Origin: Moniliella sp. 'wahieum'
Lineage: Eukaryota > Basidiomycota > Moniliellomycetes > Moniliellales > Moniliellaceae
Direction: 5' to 3'
DNA length: 64,000 nucleotides
Assembly: GCA_003971905.1 (NCBI GenBank)
Contig: RSEE01000007.1
Coordinates: forward strand, 372,001-436,000
The notes under the pieces are model-generated. The model worked only from the letters and a program-made list of their open reading frames with translations, did no database searches and was not told where the DNA came from. Within the stretch, counting starts at the first letter, position 1. Each line of letters starts with the position of its first letter. A program made the translations under genes and the position numbers. Positions 23,241 to 34,039 of the stretch are shown piece after piece.

Positions 23241-25750
23241 ATGACCGACCTGGCCATTGCGCCCGCTGATCTCCTCGGCTCGGTCCCACGCGCATCCGAC
23301 TATGACCCGGCCCGCTACGCCGCCGTTTCATCATACGATCCGGCATTGCAGGACCGATACGAGCACCCGTTCCGTGCCGGTGTCTTGTCCTCGCTGATCC
23401 TCGGCCCATCAGGGGAGGCACCGGCAGACGCATCGCTGCAGTCGTCTGCGTTGCCTTTGTACGACCCCTATTTGGGCGCCTCGGAACACGGCGCCGTGTC
23501 TGCGCCCGCGCCTGCGCCCGTGCCGCCGTCGGCGTCGGCACTGGCCCCCGCCCCGCCCCCCCCGGTGCCACCCGATCCCGCACCTGCCTCGGCTGCTGCC
23601 GGCGATGCGAAGCGGCAGGACTCGTACGACCAATTCAAGCAGTTCCTCGGCCTCGACAAGGACACCCTCTTCCCCAGCGTCCAACCCCCCACCCTGCCCG
23701 ACTCGCTTGACTTTGCCCCCTTCCTCCCTACCCCGTCCATGCAGCCTCCTCCCCCGCATGACGCCTCGGCCTACGAGCACCCACACCAGCCCACCCAACC
23801 TCCACGGCCGCCCGCCCAGCCGCCGCAGCACGCCCCCCTCACCCTCACCCTCACCCTCCACCTCAGGTTCCCTACCACTCTCCGAACCCACCCACACACA
23901 CACCAGCACCAACACGTGCACGACTCCTCCCAGTCGAACCCCCCCCTTTCCCACCCTCCTGTCTCCCCCCGCTCCATCTGCCCCCGAGCCCCTCGACCAG
24001 CTCCCCGTCTCGCTTGGCCTGGACCGATTGACATTCAGCTTCGATCCCTCCGGCGCCGATCTGGCACCGCTCGTGCTTGGCAACGAGCAGTCGCTGCTGC
24101 CCCTCCCGCCCACCCAGGCAATGCCTTCCCATGCCGGCCCTTCCCACCGCTCTCGCGCCCAGCACCGGCCCAGCCCAAGCGAGGCCGAGGCCCACCCGCG
24201 TGTTGGGCCTGATGGCCACCTCACCTCCCCCCTTTCACCCCGTCTGCTGGGGGCGGGGGCAACCGCCGGCCCCATCCTTATCGATTGGACACCAATGTTC
24301 ATCGCCGTAGCCCGTCTGCCACTTCCGACCGCTCCGCGGGCCACAGTCCCGGCGCGTCCCCTGGAGGCGCTGGTACCCTCGCCACGCTTGCTCTCCCTAC
24401 CGCCTATTCACCCGGTAGCATCACCTCTCCCGTGGGATCGGAACATGGCTTGTCGCGGCCTGCCAGCGTCGCCGACTCGCGTGCCTCGGGCTCGCCCACC
24501 AGCTTGGCCAGTCCCATGTTCTGTCAGCGCCCCAGTCGGTCGCCAGTGGCAGGCTCCAACTATGGTCCCGGGTCGGGCTCAGCTCTCTGGCCCATTCGGA
24601 CGTTGGGTTGGCAGAGCTCAGTCTCGTTGATCGCCCCATTCACAATCTCAAAGTGACCACGGCCAAAACCAAGGCCGCATCCGTTTCCCGGCGGAAGGCA
24701 GCAGCGCCGTTCAAGTGCCCGGTGCCTGGGCGAAAGTTCTTTTACGCGGGCGCTCAATCTCCGAGGCCACCTGCGCTCCCATACCGATGAGCGCCGTATG
24801 CCTGTCGGTACTGTGAACGCTCCTTTGCCCGTGCGCATGATCAGCGTCGACATGAGAAACTGGTACGCTCTTTGTTCTCTCTTTCTTTTTCTTAGCTGCT
24901 GGCAACTTGGCTCGCTGACTCATCTTCTTGGCGTGATCGTAGCATCTGAACCCGCCCACGCGTGCGAATACTGTGGCAAGATGTTTGCTCGGCTTGATGC
25001 GCTCAATCGTCATCATCGCCAAGAGGGTGATACATGCATTGCCCGCCTTGATTCCACGCACAGTCACGCTGCCGCTGCCCCCAGTGCGACGCCAGCGTCT
25101 GCCTTGCCTTCGACCCCATCCCCCGTACCGGCCCAGGATCCACCTTCGCTGCCCCAGGGGTCCGGTTCCGGTTCTGGGTCTGGTGCGGGCTTGGGCTTAG
25201 GCACCGTTCCCCCTGCTTCCCAGCATCCGCCCAAGCCCCAGCCTTCTCACTTCCACCGTCCTATCTCCTCTCCATCCAAGAGCGAAAGCGCCCTCGCCAG
25301 CGTCCCAGACGGGCACGGCCCTTCCTATCGTCGTATTCGACCTCGCAATCCACTACCGTGTCTCCTTCATTACCTTGGCTCGGTTCCAGCGGCGAGCCCC
25401 TTGGTCCCTGGCCCGGCCGCGACCCCGACCAACAGGAAGGAGCCTCGCGTCCTATCCCCGAGAGGGAACTGGGGCTCCATTTGTATCCGGCCCTTGGTGC
25501 GGAAGGTCCTGGGTCGGGTGCGTCGCCAGTGTCAGGAACAGGAACGTCGGCAGGACCTGGACCGAGCCACGGCGAGTTTGATGTGGACCCTCTCTTGTTC
25601 CCTCTGGGTTCGATGGGCGAGATGCCCGGGCCCGAGGGGCCAGGCCTGGGGGGGGACTTGTCCTCTTTGTCCGCCCAGTCGAGCGGAATCAACGAAGGAG
25701 CGGTGCCAGGGCCCACCTGGACCCACCGGTTTGCCGGACACGTGCTCTGA
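23241..25750 (+). CDS. CRZ1: CRZ1-like C2H2 zinc-finger transcription factor
   Basis: A probable calcium/calcineurin-responsive nuclear regulator. The N-terminal 480 residues are Pro/Ser/Ala/His-rich (MTDLAIAPADLLGSVPRASD start; DSYDQFKQFLGLDKDTLFPS near 23620). The DNA-binding region at 24707-25040 has three fingers. Finger 1 is FKCPVPGC..FFTRAxNLRGHLRSHTDER. Finger 2 is YACRYCERSFARAHDQRRHEKL. Finger 3, after an 80-bp intron (24863-24942), is CEYCGKMFARLDALNRHHRQEGDTC, ending in Cys instead of a second spaced His. The TDER linker, HDxxRHE and DALxRH blocks fit CRZ1/CrzA better than MSN2 or RIM101; SWI5/ACE2 is the main alternative. The fingers need three single-base frame corrections. The C-terminal tail is Gly/Pro/Ser-rich, TGA at 25748. 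I do not see a clear calcineurin-docking motif. Confidence 0.75.
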
Positions 25751-26472
25751 TACCTTTTTTTTATCTATCTCTCGTTGGGGCCGGAGTCCCGATGCAGGCG
25801 GGAGAGGGAGGAGGTACCGAAGAGGGAGGGCAAACGCAACGCACTCTGCCTTGCGTCCTTTTATTCTTTCGCCCCCTTCTCCTCTCGTCTTCGCGTGAAC
25901 CACCTCCCACGCTCCCCGTGATCCCCCTTTGCACCTTCACCTACGTTTTCTTTGTTTTTCTTTGTTTTCTTTTTCTTTCCTGCCCCCCCCCCCCCCTTCC
26001 CCCCGAGGGCCCTCCCTCCCCTATCCGTCCCCATCCTATCCACTCTCCACCCTCTCACGCCGTACCCTACCCTACCGCGCTCGCTGTACGTTGTCCATCC
26101 TTTTGACCCGGTTTCACCGTCTCTTGTTATGCTCCCCTGCACACATCCTTCCCTTGGCCTCTCTCGGGCTTCCATCGTGGTCTTGCGTATCCATGTGGCG
26201 AGCAGGGCGCTGCCCTACGCCTTACGTGTCCTCGTAGCTTGCCAGCGCCACCTAGCCCCACTTGACCCTGACCGGTGACCCTGTTGCCCTCCCCTGCTCC
26301 TGGGCCTGCTCACCTGGCACGCACGCCGCCGGATACGTAGATGGCACGGCCTTGCTTGCCTTGGGTTCGGCGTCCGCTTGCCTCGCGTGCGAGGTTGGTG
26401 CGGTACCAGGTTAGCTAGTGTGCTAGTGTACTAGGGTGCTTGTGGGCTAACGCAGGCCTGTCCTCTTGACCA

Positions 26473-26567
26473 CTGTCTACCTGTCTACCTGTCTACCTGT
26501 CTACCTGTCTACCTGTCTACCTGTCTACCTGTCTACCTGTCTACCTTCTACCTGTCTACCTGTCTAC
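26473..26567. repeat. (CTGTCTAC)n minisatellite
   Basis: Eleven exact 8-bp units plus one 7-bp unit (CTTCTAC) at 26545-26551 that lacks a base. The array then decays into tatccac/cgacctg variants up to about 26610. It is not telomere-like and is internal. Confidence 0.9.
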
Positions 26568-28570
26568 CTATCCACTGTCGACCTGTACCTGTCCACCTAT
26601 CCACTTGACCAGTTGTCCACGTGCCCGCTCGGGGGCCACATTACAGGCGATGATGGATGAACGCAGAACGGCTCACAACCCTGCTGCAACCCAACACCGA
26701 GGCCCGAGGCAAGTTGCCCAAGGGTATAGCGCGTGCAAGGGTGTCGCATTCGGTGCTATTGGCTCCCCAACAAGCATGGAAGGGAAACCAAGGCGAGGGT
26801 AGTATAGCGTGCCGGCCGCGGGGTGGCCGGGATCGAACCCAGTGTAACAGTTGGACGTTATGTGGCGCTGGTCCTGGTGGGAAGCCGAAGGTATAACGAA
26901 AGAGAAGACGAGCCGGATGGGGGAAGGGGGGGAGAAGAATAGAATCGATTCATCCTCCCCCCCCCCCCAACACACACACACCTTCCCTTAGGGGTATTGC
27001 ACAAGAAGGACAAATGCACGGTACTAGTAAGGGTCGAGAAACGAGGAGCAAATATACTTCTTCAGTTGCGAAACACGTCGAATGCGACTGGGACCAGATT
27101 CAAGACTCCTGGACGGACTGGTGGTCTTAACTATACCTGTATGAGAAGAGAGAAGATTGGCGCGGCAGGAATGGGGCTGTGGGACATTGGAAGGTGCACG
27201 AAACAAGCATGACATGCCCACATCTACTTAGGAACCCGGCTAATCATTCAAGGAGACACAGACTGCGTCTTACTATATATGGCGGTGTTGTATTCCGACC
27301 CAGCTTAGCCATTTTGTCTCGCACCATGAGGTGGGAGAAGGAACTGGGAAGGGGATATAATGGTCAAGATGGACGCTTTTCTCAGTAGTATAGGAGAGTG
27401 TGGACAGATCCGGGGGAGGGGGCGATGGTGGGGTATTGAAAAAGGACATTCGCTTTTGGGCATGCTTACGAGCGCATAATATGAGGCTGCATGATGAGCA
27501 TATGCCCCCCTTTTGGATGGGAACAGGCGCGGCTATTCACTCTAACCAGTTGGGATTCTGTGCCCCCGCGCGTACTGTGGCTAATGGGGTCTCAACAACT
27601 ATCCGATCCCCAACACTTTGGGTGCCCACACCGACAAATGTGTTTACATACGACGGCACAGCAACATTGTCGGATGTGTGTGGGAGAACTGTTGAGAGAA
27701 AACGGACGTAGAAGGCTACAATAATATGGCAAGTTCGCCAGGAGCATCTCGACAGCAAGTAAGCGCTCTTTAATCCCCCTAGCCATAAGATGACAACACG
27801 TGCAGGGGTACTATACCACCAGGCTGGCCAACAAGATGTTTGAGAACGCTGTGGAAGGGTCTAACTAACGAGCTTCATTACAGGAGGTGGTTCTCCTTTG
27901 AATGCCCACATGGCTACCGCACTCCCAATCAGTTCGTATCCCCCTTCTCCCTCTTGGCTTATTCGCTACACCCACAAATGAGGATGGGACGACAAGAGGT
28001 GTCATATTAGTTTGGCTGATCTCGTTCCCATTTCCGATTTCTTCGTCTAGAGCGTTTCTCGCTACTGCCTGTTCCTTCCACTTCGCACCATGTCCTCTGC
28101 TCATGCTTCTTCCCCACGAACGATTGCTACACCCCTTGGCCTAGTCCGATTCTGGTCTCCCTCGCCTTAGCCCCGACTGTGACAAGAGGCAGCAGCGGGC
28201 TGGGCACAGCCAATCAAAAAGGGGGAGTGTGCGTGATATATACTTTACTCACTGTACTCACTGCACTCACTGCAAATACTTTACGGCCGTTAAGGCGCCT
28301 TGGCCTATGGGCCGGACCCTACGGGACTGCGGGCCCCACCATACCTATAGAAACCCGATCTCAGATCTCAGATGTACTCAGAGCATAAATCAGCACTGCG
28401 GCAGGTCCATATTCAATCAAGTGGCATGTGTCTCGATAGTATCCCTAGGTCTGGCCTTAGCTTGGATCGGACCATTTCGGGTCCGCCGCAGCCCGTGACA
28501 GTCCTTTTGAGAGGTGTTGCGATGGTGACATAGGTGACTATAACTGGGTTCAACGTCGTTGATCAAGACG

Positions 28571-28611
28571 TTCAAGCTTCAAGCTTCAAGAGGTTCAAGC
28601 TTCGAGCTTCA
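28571..28611. repeat. AAGCTT palindrome array
   Basis: ttcaagcttcaagcttcaag followed by ttcaagcttcgagcttc: 7-9 bp units built on AAGCTT. The same word forms arrays at 10203-10242, 20103-20122, 29383-29396, 61932-61972 and 62099-62112. Confidence 0.65.
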
Positions 28612-28965
28612 CCCAGGTCATGCGGTCTTGGAGCACTTCCGGCCCTATTACACCTTGGGTCTTACTGGTTACGAGTCCCGACGTAAGCCGCAGTAGCGAC
28701 TAGTATTATAGCCTTCTCTCCTTCTGTATAGCCCTCATCGACCTCATTCTGATGCTTTCTACTGCCAAAACGCCTATCTCTCGACAACAATAGATTACTC
28801 GATTACTCCGCTACTGTGTCTTATACGCTTCAAGCTTCAGGCTTCGACAGCTTCAGCGCTTCAGCCTCCATTGCGGTCTCTGGCATAGCCGGGTGAATGA
28901 GGATGCGGAACGAGGGACGTCGCTACACCAACCTTTGCGTGACAGTGTCATGCCTGTCGAGGCAG

Positions 28966-29012
28966 TCACATGTCATGTGACAAGTGTGACACTGATGCAT
29001 GTGACATGTGAC
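28966..29012. repeat. ACATGT/TGACATGTGAC array
   Basis: tcacatgtcatgtgacaagtgtgacac..atgtgacatgtgacac: overlapping GTGACATG words with three ACATGT-type palindromes in about 45 bp. Confidence 0.65.
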
Positions 29013-29848
29013 ACGAGTTGGCTTGAGGCAGACGAGCGTCACTAACTTCACTCTCTGCGTCACGAGTGACAGTCACTAGCTTGGGTTCCTTACCTAGCCT
29101 TCACCTAGCAGTCGGCAATCGTGCATTAGGCCTTAGGTATCCACTAGCACACATCCCTTCCGAGCTTCAAATTCAGAACACGGGACTGATCGATTGCGAT
29201 GATCGAGATGATGTCGATACTGTCGATGATGGCCTCTCTGCAAGCTGCATCGAGCACTATTATGCATGTCACATGTCACACAACATCTCAATGTCAACGA
29301 GATGCATCGATCAAAACCAAATTATTCCCTAGATGTTTTCCCCTAGATTTACTGGACACTATTAGCAGTCATAGTCACTTGAAGCTTGAAGCTTGACGCG
29401 CTTGACGGCAGACACTAGTCACTAGTCATTAATCATTGGCCCCAGAAGTCCTAAACGACATGTACCCTGCAGACCGGCAGCATCGTGGGCTTTAAGTGTG
29501 GATCTCTGATCCTTAGGGTCGCTGGGGTGTGTCTACGCTGATCTGACGCCTATACTATCGCGAGAATCGAATCGAGGATCGAGGGTCGGAGTCTACTCGA
29601 AGCGCGATGAGCTTGATGGGTTTATAGTATTGCCGAATAGTATGGTAGAAACACTTCCTAATCCATGGGATCGCGAGCAAGGGTGCCTTCGGTATAGGAC
29701 CCACTGCAGAAGATTAATAACTTGCCAGAACGAGCTCCTATGCCTCTCTGGGGGGCAAGGCATCTCGGCCAAAAAAACGGGGGGATGGACGAGAATGCAG
29801 AATGTGGGTCTACCATGCACTCTTCCAATGTGCGCGACAAAATGTGCA

Positions 29849-29853
29849 GTAAC
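29849..29853. repeat. Target-site duplication, left (GTAAC)
   Basis: GTAAC lies immediately before the TGTTGG end of the first LTR and is repeated exactly at 32401-32405 after the CAACA end of the last LTR. Confidence 0.85.
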
Positions 29854-30093
29854 TGTTGGCCTAGGGAGCCGGACGGGCAGAAGGATGAGGAGAAGGTGAT
29901 GGATTGGAGCCAGAGTTGGGTCTGGGTACAGAGGCATCTATATAGGAGGCTGGACTAGGCACAGGGACAGTGAGTCACACAGGAGAGAGTGCAGGGCACA
30001 GGGACAGTGACACGCAGGGACGTCAGCGTGGAAGCCGATGGAACCGAGGCGAACCTGGTCTACCGACTGGGAGCCAGAGGATCACAGTCAACA
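29854..30093 (+). repeat. LTR 1 (240 bp)
   Basis: Begins TGTTGGCC, ends CAGTCAACA. Contains a TATA-like CTATATAG at 29938-29945, a candidate promoter. Identical to LTR 2 as far as I can read. Confidence 0.85.
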
Positions 30094-30808
30094 CCCCCGC
30101 TGGCCAGGGAACCCGGAGACATCGGTTGTGGGATGAGCTCCTGCCAGTGGATGTAGAGAGGGGAGGACTTGAGTGGCAACCGGGACGAATGGCCTGGAGT
30201 TGTGCATGGCCACACGACTGGCCTACACCCGCTGTCCAGGATGACACCTGAAACGAGCCGAGCGCTTGTGGTTGGTGTATTGTGCGACCGCCAGATGCTT
30301 GTAGAAGTCTTAGAAGTAAAAGTAGTAGGGGTTGCGCCCCGAAGCGATTTGGTGGGCAAAAGTAAAAAGCACCAGTTATAGGTGTAGTGAAAGAAAATTG
30401 GGAAACTTGGAGTAAATGCGGTCCAAGGTCGTTTGGCATCAAAATTGGATGCGTTTGGTAGTTGTTTGGTTCCGCATGCCTGGTGCCAGGGGTCCATTGG
30501 GCATGGGAAATGAACGGGCGCTATGCGTCAACCGTCTTGATCTGTTTGGGTTCTCTTGTTGTTGAAAAGAGGAGTGGAAGAAGTTGGGTGACCACCCCCC
30601 CCCATCCTTTCCCCAGGTGCCCGGATGAATTGGCAATCCGGGGCGTTAGCCGTGGGTGGGGCACTTGATGAGCAGCCACCCCCGCTTTCTGCGATTCGCC
30701 TGGCCGTTTTGTCGTTGGAGGAATTTCGTCTCGTTGACGATACCCGACACGTTTTGTTCCGTCGTGTGTTGTCCCTAAAAATCATTGCCCCATCTGTGGG
30801 GGACGAGT

Positions 30809-30886
30809 GTGCCGATTGTGGCGGTAGTATGCCGATGTGGCGGTAGTATGCCGATTGTGGCGGTAAGGTGCCGATTGTGGCGGTGG
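30809..30886. repeat. CCGATTGTGGCGGT repeats inside internal segment 1
   Basis: Four imperfect copies of a unit of about 19 bp with core GCCGATTGTGGCGGT. The matching block in segment 2 (31959-32042) has the same four units with a different spacer (an extra gggg). Confidence 0.7.
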
Positions 30887-31004
30887 TGTTGTTGGGCGGG
30901 AGGACGGGTGTGTCTTGTGGGCTTGGCGGCTTAGCTTGGGCTTGTAGGCTTGGGGGTGGGCTTGCTTGAAGAGCGCCCCTTCCGGGGGGATCAGATTGTA
31001 GCTC

Positions 31005-31244
31005 TGTTGGCCTAGGGAGCCGGACGGGCAGAAGGATGAGGAGAAGGTGATGGATTGGAGCCAGAGTTGGGTCTGGGTACAGAGGCATCTATATAGGAGG
31101 CTGGACTAGGCACAGGGACAGTGAGTCACACAGGAGAGAGTGCAGGGCACAGGGACAGTGACACGCAGGGACGTCAGCGTGGAAGCCGATGGAACCGAGG
31201 CGAACCTGGTCTACCGACTGGGAGCCAGAGGATCACAGTCAACA
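31005..31244 (+). repeat. LTR 2 (240 bp), shared middle copy
   Basis: Same ends and length as LTR 1. It serves as the 3' LTR of the first unit and the 5' LTR of the second. Confidence 0.85.
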
Positions 31245-32160
31245 CCCCGCTGGCCAGGGAACCGGAGACATCGGTTGTGGGATGAGCTCCTGCCAGTGGA
31301 TGTAGAGAGGGGAGGACTTGAGTGGCAACCGGGACGAATGGCCTGGAGTTGTGCATGGCCACACGACTGGCCTACACCCCCGCTGTCCAGGATGACACCT
31401 GAACGAGCCGAGCGCTTGTGGTTGGTGTATTGTGCGACCGCCAGATGCTTGTAGAAGTCTTAGAAGTAAAAGTAGTAGGGGTTGCGCCCCGAAGCGATTT
31501 GGTGGGCAAAAGTAAAAAGCACCAGTTATAGGTGTAGTGAAAGAAAATTGGAAACTTGGAGTAAATGCGGTCCAAGGTCGTTTGGCATCAAAATTGGATG
31601 CGTTTGGTAGTTGTTTGGTTCCGCATGCCTGGTGCCAGTGGGGTCCATTGGGGCATGGGAAATGAACGGGCGCTATGCGTCAACCGTCTTGATCTGTTTG
31701 GGTTCTCTTTGTTGTTGAAAAAGAGGAGTGGAAGAAGTGGGTGACCACCCCCCCATCCTTTCCCCAGGTGCCCCGGATGAATTGGCAATCCGGGGCGTGT
31801 AGCCGTGGGTGGGGCACTTGATGAGCAGCCACCCCGCTTTCTGCGATTCGCCTGCGCCGTTTTGTCGTTGGAGGAATTTCGTCTCGTTGACGATACCGAC
31901 ACGTTTGTTCCGTCGTGTGTTGTCCCTAAAAATCATTGCCCCATCTGTGGGGGACGAGTGTGCCGATTGTGGCGGTAGTATGCCGATTGTGGCGGTGGGG
32001 TAGTATGCGATTGTGGCGGTAAGGTGCCGATTGTGGCGGTGGTGTTGTTGGGCGGGAGGACGGGTGGTCTTGTGGGCTTGGCGGCTTAGCTTGGGCTTGT
32101 AGGCTTGGGGGTGGGCTTGCTTGAAGAGCGCTCCCCTTCCGGGGGATCAGATTGTAGCTC

Positions 32161-32400
32161 TGTTGGCCTAGGAGCCGGACGGGCAGAAGGATGAGGAGAA
32201 GGTGATGGATTGGAGCCAGAGTTGGGTCTGGGTACAGAGGCATCTATATAGGAGGCTGGACTAGGCACAGGGACAGTGAGTCACACAGGAGAGAGTGCAG
32301 GGCACAGGGACAGTGACACGCAGGGACGTCAGCGTGGAAGCCGATGGAAACCGAGGCGAACCTGGTCTACCGACTGGGAGCCAGAGGATCACAGTCAACA
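32161..32400 (+). repeat. LTR 3 (240 bp)
   Basis: Differs from LTR 1 by one G fewer in the first G-run (ctaggagcc) and one A more in gatggaaaccg. Ends CAACA directly before the right GTAAC. Confidence 0.85.
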
Positions 32401-32405
32401 GTAAC
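32401..32405. repeat. Target-site duplication, right (GTAAC)
   Basis: Exact copy of 29849-29853, placed immediately after the last LTR. Confidence 0.85.
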
Positions 32406-32460
32406 TACTAACTGGCCCCTTGCCCCCCCATCATGCAGCACGTCTCGTCCAACGCAGACC

Positions 32461-32475
32461 ATCGATAATCGATAA
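32461..32475 (+). repeat. ATCGATAATCGATAA motif, copy 2
   Basis: Exact 15-base match to 2451-2465, lying between the retroelement and the 3' end of the cyclin gene. Confidence 0.6.
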
Positions 32476-32549
32476 CCTGCGCGCCTGAGCGCTACTGTAA
32501 ACCTGTGGGGATATAATACTGATGCAGAACATGTCCCGTGTGGGAGTGA

Positions 32550-34039
32550 CTAGTGAAAGGGGTACAGAGTAGATGCTTTGCTGATATATGACATGAGCAA
32601 TTGCAGTAGAAGTACATGGGCACTTAGGCATGTGTGCATTGAAAGCACGTGATGAAGGCTGCGAGTCTTGATGTAGGAGGGGGGGGAAATGAGAAGGGAA
32701 ATAAGAAGCAGACGAAATGAGGTGGGTAGATCACGAGGAGAATAGAGTATGGGGGATGTTGAACGTTGAATTCGACGTTGAGGAGCGCAAGGCAAGGAGT
32801 GCATTAAAAGTGACGGTGCCAGTTCGCTTGCATGAGGTGGGGAATCGAAGGCCAGGGCGTAAGAGCCAGAATAACATTTGGGATCGCACACTCGCGGGTC
32901 TGCGACCATGTCGTGGGGTGTACTGGCTGGAGGCGGGGTGCTTTCGCTTGCAGAGTCGAAGGAGATGGAGGAGACGGATGATTGGCGGGAGGAGCTAAAC
33001 ATCGACTCGGAACGGGGTGTGGGGGGCGCAGAAAGTTGGAGGGGGGGCAGGTCCAGCATCATGGGCTCGGCATCGCAAACCTCACTCCGACGAGCGTAGT
33101 ACTGTCGGACCAGCCAAGCAGCAGCAAAGCGCTTCTTGTTGAGCACAGCAAGTGAGTTGCTAGCCCCTTGAGAAAGCAGCTCCTGGAGTGTCTGCACCAT
33201 CTCGACTGACGGCCCACGGACCGTCGATGCATTGGGCTCCTGGGTGAACCCGCAGATAGTCCGAGCGAGAGCGTGGCAAGCAGCAGCGACTGCGGCAGAT
33301 GAGGCACCCACGAAGGCACGGTGATAAAGCGTTAGTGACCCAGGTATGTGCCACCTGGTCCACCTCGGAAGGGTCCTGAGGGCGGCGCACTTGAACGCAA
33401 GCCAGTCATTGATACTCGGTTGGCCTAAGCTCCAGTCGAGGGTGGCGAGGATGTGGTTCATCATCTGAATGAAGGCGGGACGCTAAACGTGTGACGGCAC
33501 AGAGCACGGCACTCGCTCACAGTTGGGATGCGTGCCTTGGCGCTGTCGTACTTGCAAGCCAGCATCAGACTGCAGCAGGCGAGAAGTTGGTAGTGCTCTT
33601 GAGCACGACTCGCTTGGACATATACCGGTCGATCATATTGACGGTTGGTAAAGGACCGATTGAGATGGCAAGTCATATGATGGTGAACCTCGACCAAAAA
33701 GTCGATGAGGTAAGTACGCATGTCCCACCCAATCTCTGGCTGGGCGTCAATCAAGGGAGTCAGGAGCCGAGGCAGCCTGGATGAAGGATAAGGTCAGTCT
33801 GGGGGGTGAACCTCAGTCAACACATAAGGGGGAGAAGCGAGCAACATACCTCAATGGTAAGCATGTGGTTGATGGCTTCTTCTTGATATTCATCCTCAAA
33901 CAGCCAGTCGGGAACAGGCTGAGACTGTGGAACGAGGGAGGGAAGGTTTTGGTGGGGAGACTGGGGAGGCAGGGCAGCCGCCAGTCGGGGAGATTTGCAT
34001 CGAGTGCGAACGGGTCATTCCGACGCAAGCAGTGGCCAT
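32550..34039 (-). CDS. CLN1: G1-type cyclin (CLN-like)
   Basis: A CDK-binding cyclin. Exon 1 (from ATG at 34039) carries a Ser/Pro-rich head and PVPDWLFEDEYQEEAINHMLTIE. An intron of about 70 bp (gtatgttgc..catccag, near 33780-33850) follows. Then comes the cyclin box: RLLTPLIDAQPEIGWDMRTYLIDFLVEVH, VDRYxSKRVV-like DRPVYVQASRAQEHYQLLACCSLMLACKYDSAKARIPTVSECRALC and MMNHILATLDWSLGQPSINDWL. The MRxxLxDFLxEVH, HYQL and LDWSLGxP blocks fit fungal G1/S and B-type cyclins; CLN1-like is my preference. A Ser-rich tail (FSSSRQSSVSSISFDSAS) could hold phosphodegrons. The final about 60 residues down to 32550 look out of frame, so the true stop is uncertain. Several single-base frame shifts are needed inside the box. 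Confidence 0.8.

Larger units (their letters stand above)
25751..29848. other. Repeat-rich intergenic region, no supported gene
   Basis: About 4.1 kb. 25.85-26.1 kb is pyrimidine-rich with a run of 14 C at 25983-25996. 26473-26567 is an 8-bp minisatellite. 28.2-29.4 kb is dense in short palindromic words: AAGCTT at 28571-28611 and 29383-29396, ACATGT at 28966-29012, AGATCT near 28365. Several reading frames of 60-100 codons exist but none resembles a known protein. Confidence 0.5.
29854..32400. mobile_element. Tandem non-autonomous LTR retroelement (LTR-internal-LTR-internal-LTR)
   Basis: Three 240-bp direct repeats beginning TGTTGGCCTAGG and ending CAGTCAACA (5'-TGTTG..CAACA-3' ends) enclose two internal segments of 911 and 916 bp. 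The whole block is flanked by the 5-bp duplication GTAAC, as expected of a single retroviral-type integration. The internal segments have no credible gag, protease, reverse transcriptase or integrase, so the element would depend on proteins supplied in trans. Size resembles TRIM-like elements, though the internal part is longer than usual. Copies differ almost only in homopolymer length, so insertion and duplication are recent. I see no convincing tRNA primer-binding site; a TGGCCAGGGAACCCGG stretch begins about 7 nt inside. The tandem form fits unequal recombination between LTRs of two copies. Confidence 0.85.

Noticed and set aside
26473-26567. (CTGTCTAC)n as a telomere or subtelomere repeat
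   Set aside because: It is short, internal, flanked by ordinary genes on both sides, and unlike TTAGGG-type repeats.
26820-26880. tRNA-like B box (GGTTCGATCCC on the minus strand) with a possible anticodon loop
   Set aside because: The T-loop is one base short, no 5' acceptor complements CCACCCC, and no D-arm or A box can be placed. At most a relic.
28960-29015. Palindrome arrays as a CRISPR-like array
   Set aside because: Units are 7-9 bp with no unique spacers, and this is eukaryotic nuclear DNA.
30023-30442. Open frames in the retroelement internal segments as possible gag
   Set aside because: They are interrupted differently in the two copies by one-base indels, and none shows nucleocapsid, protease or other retroelement motifs.
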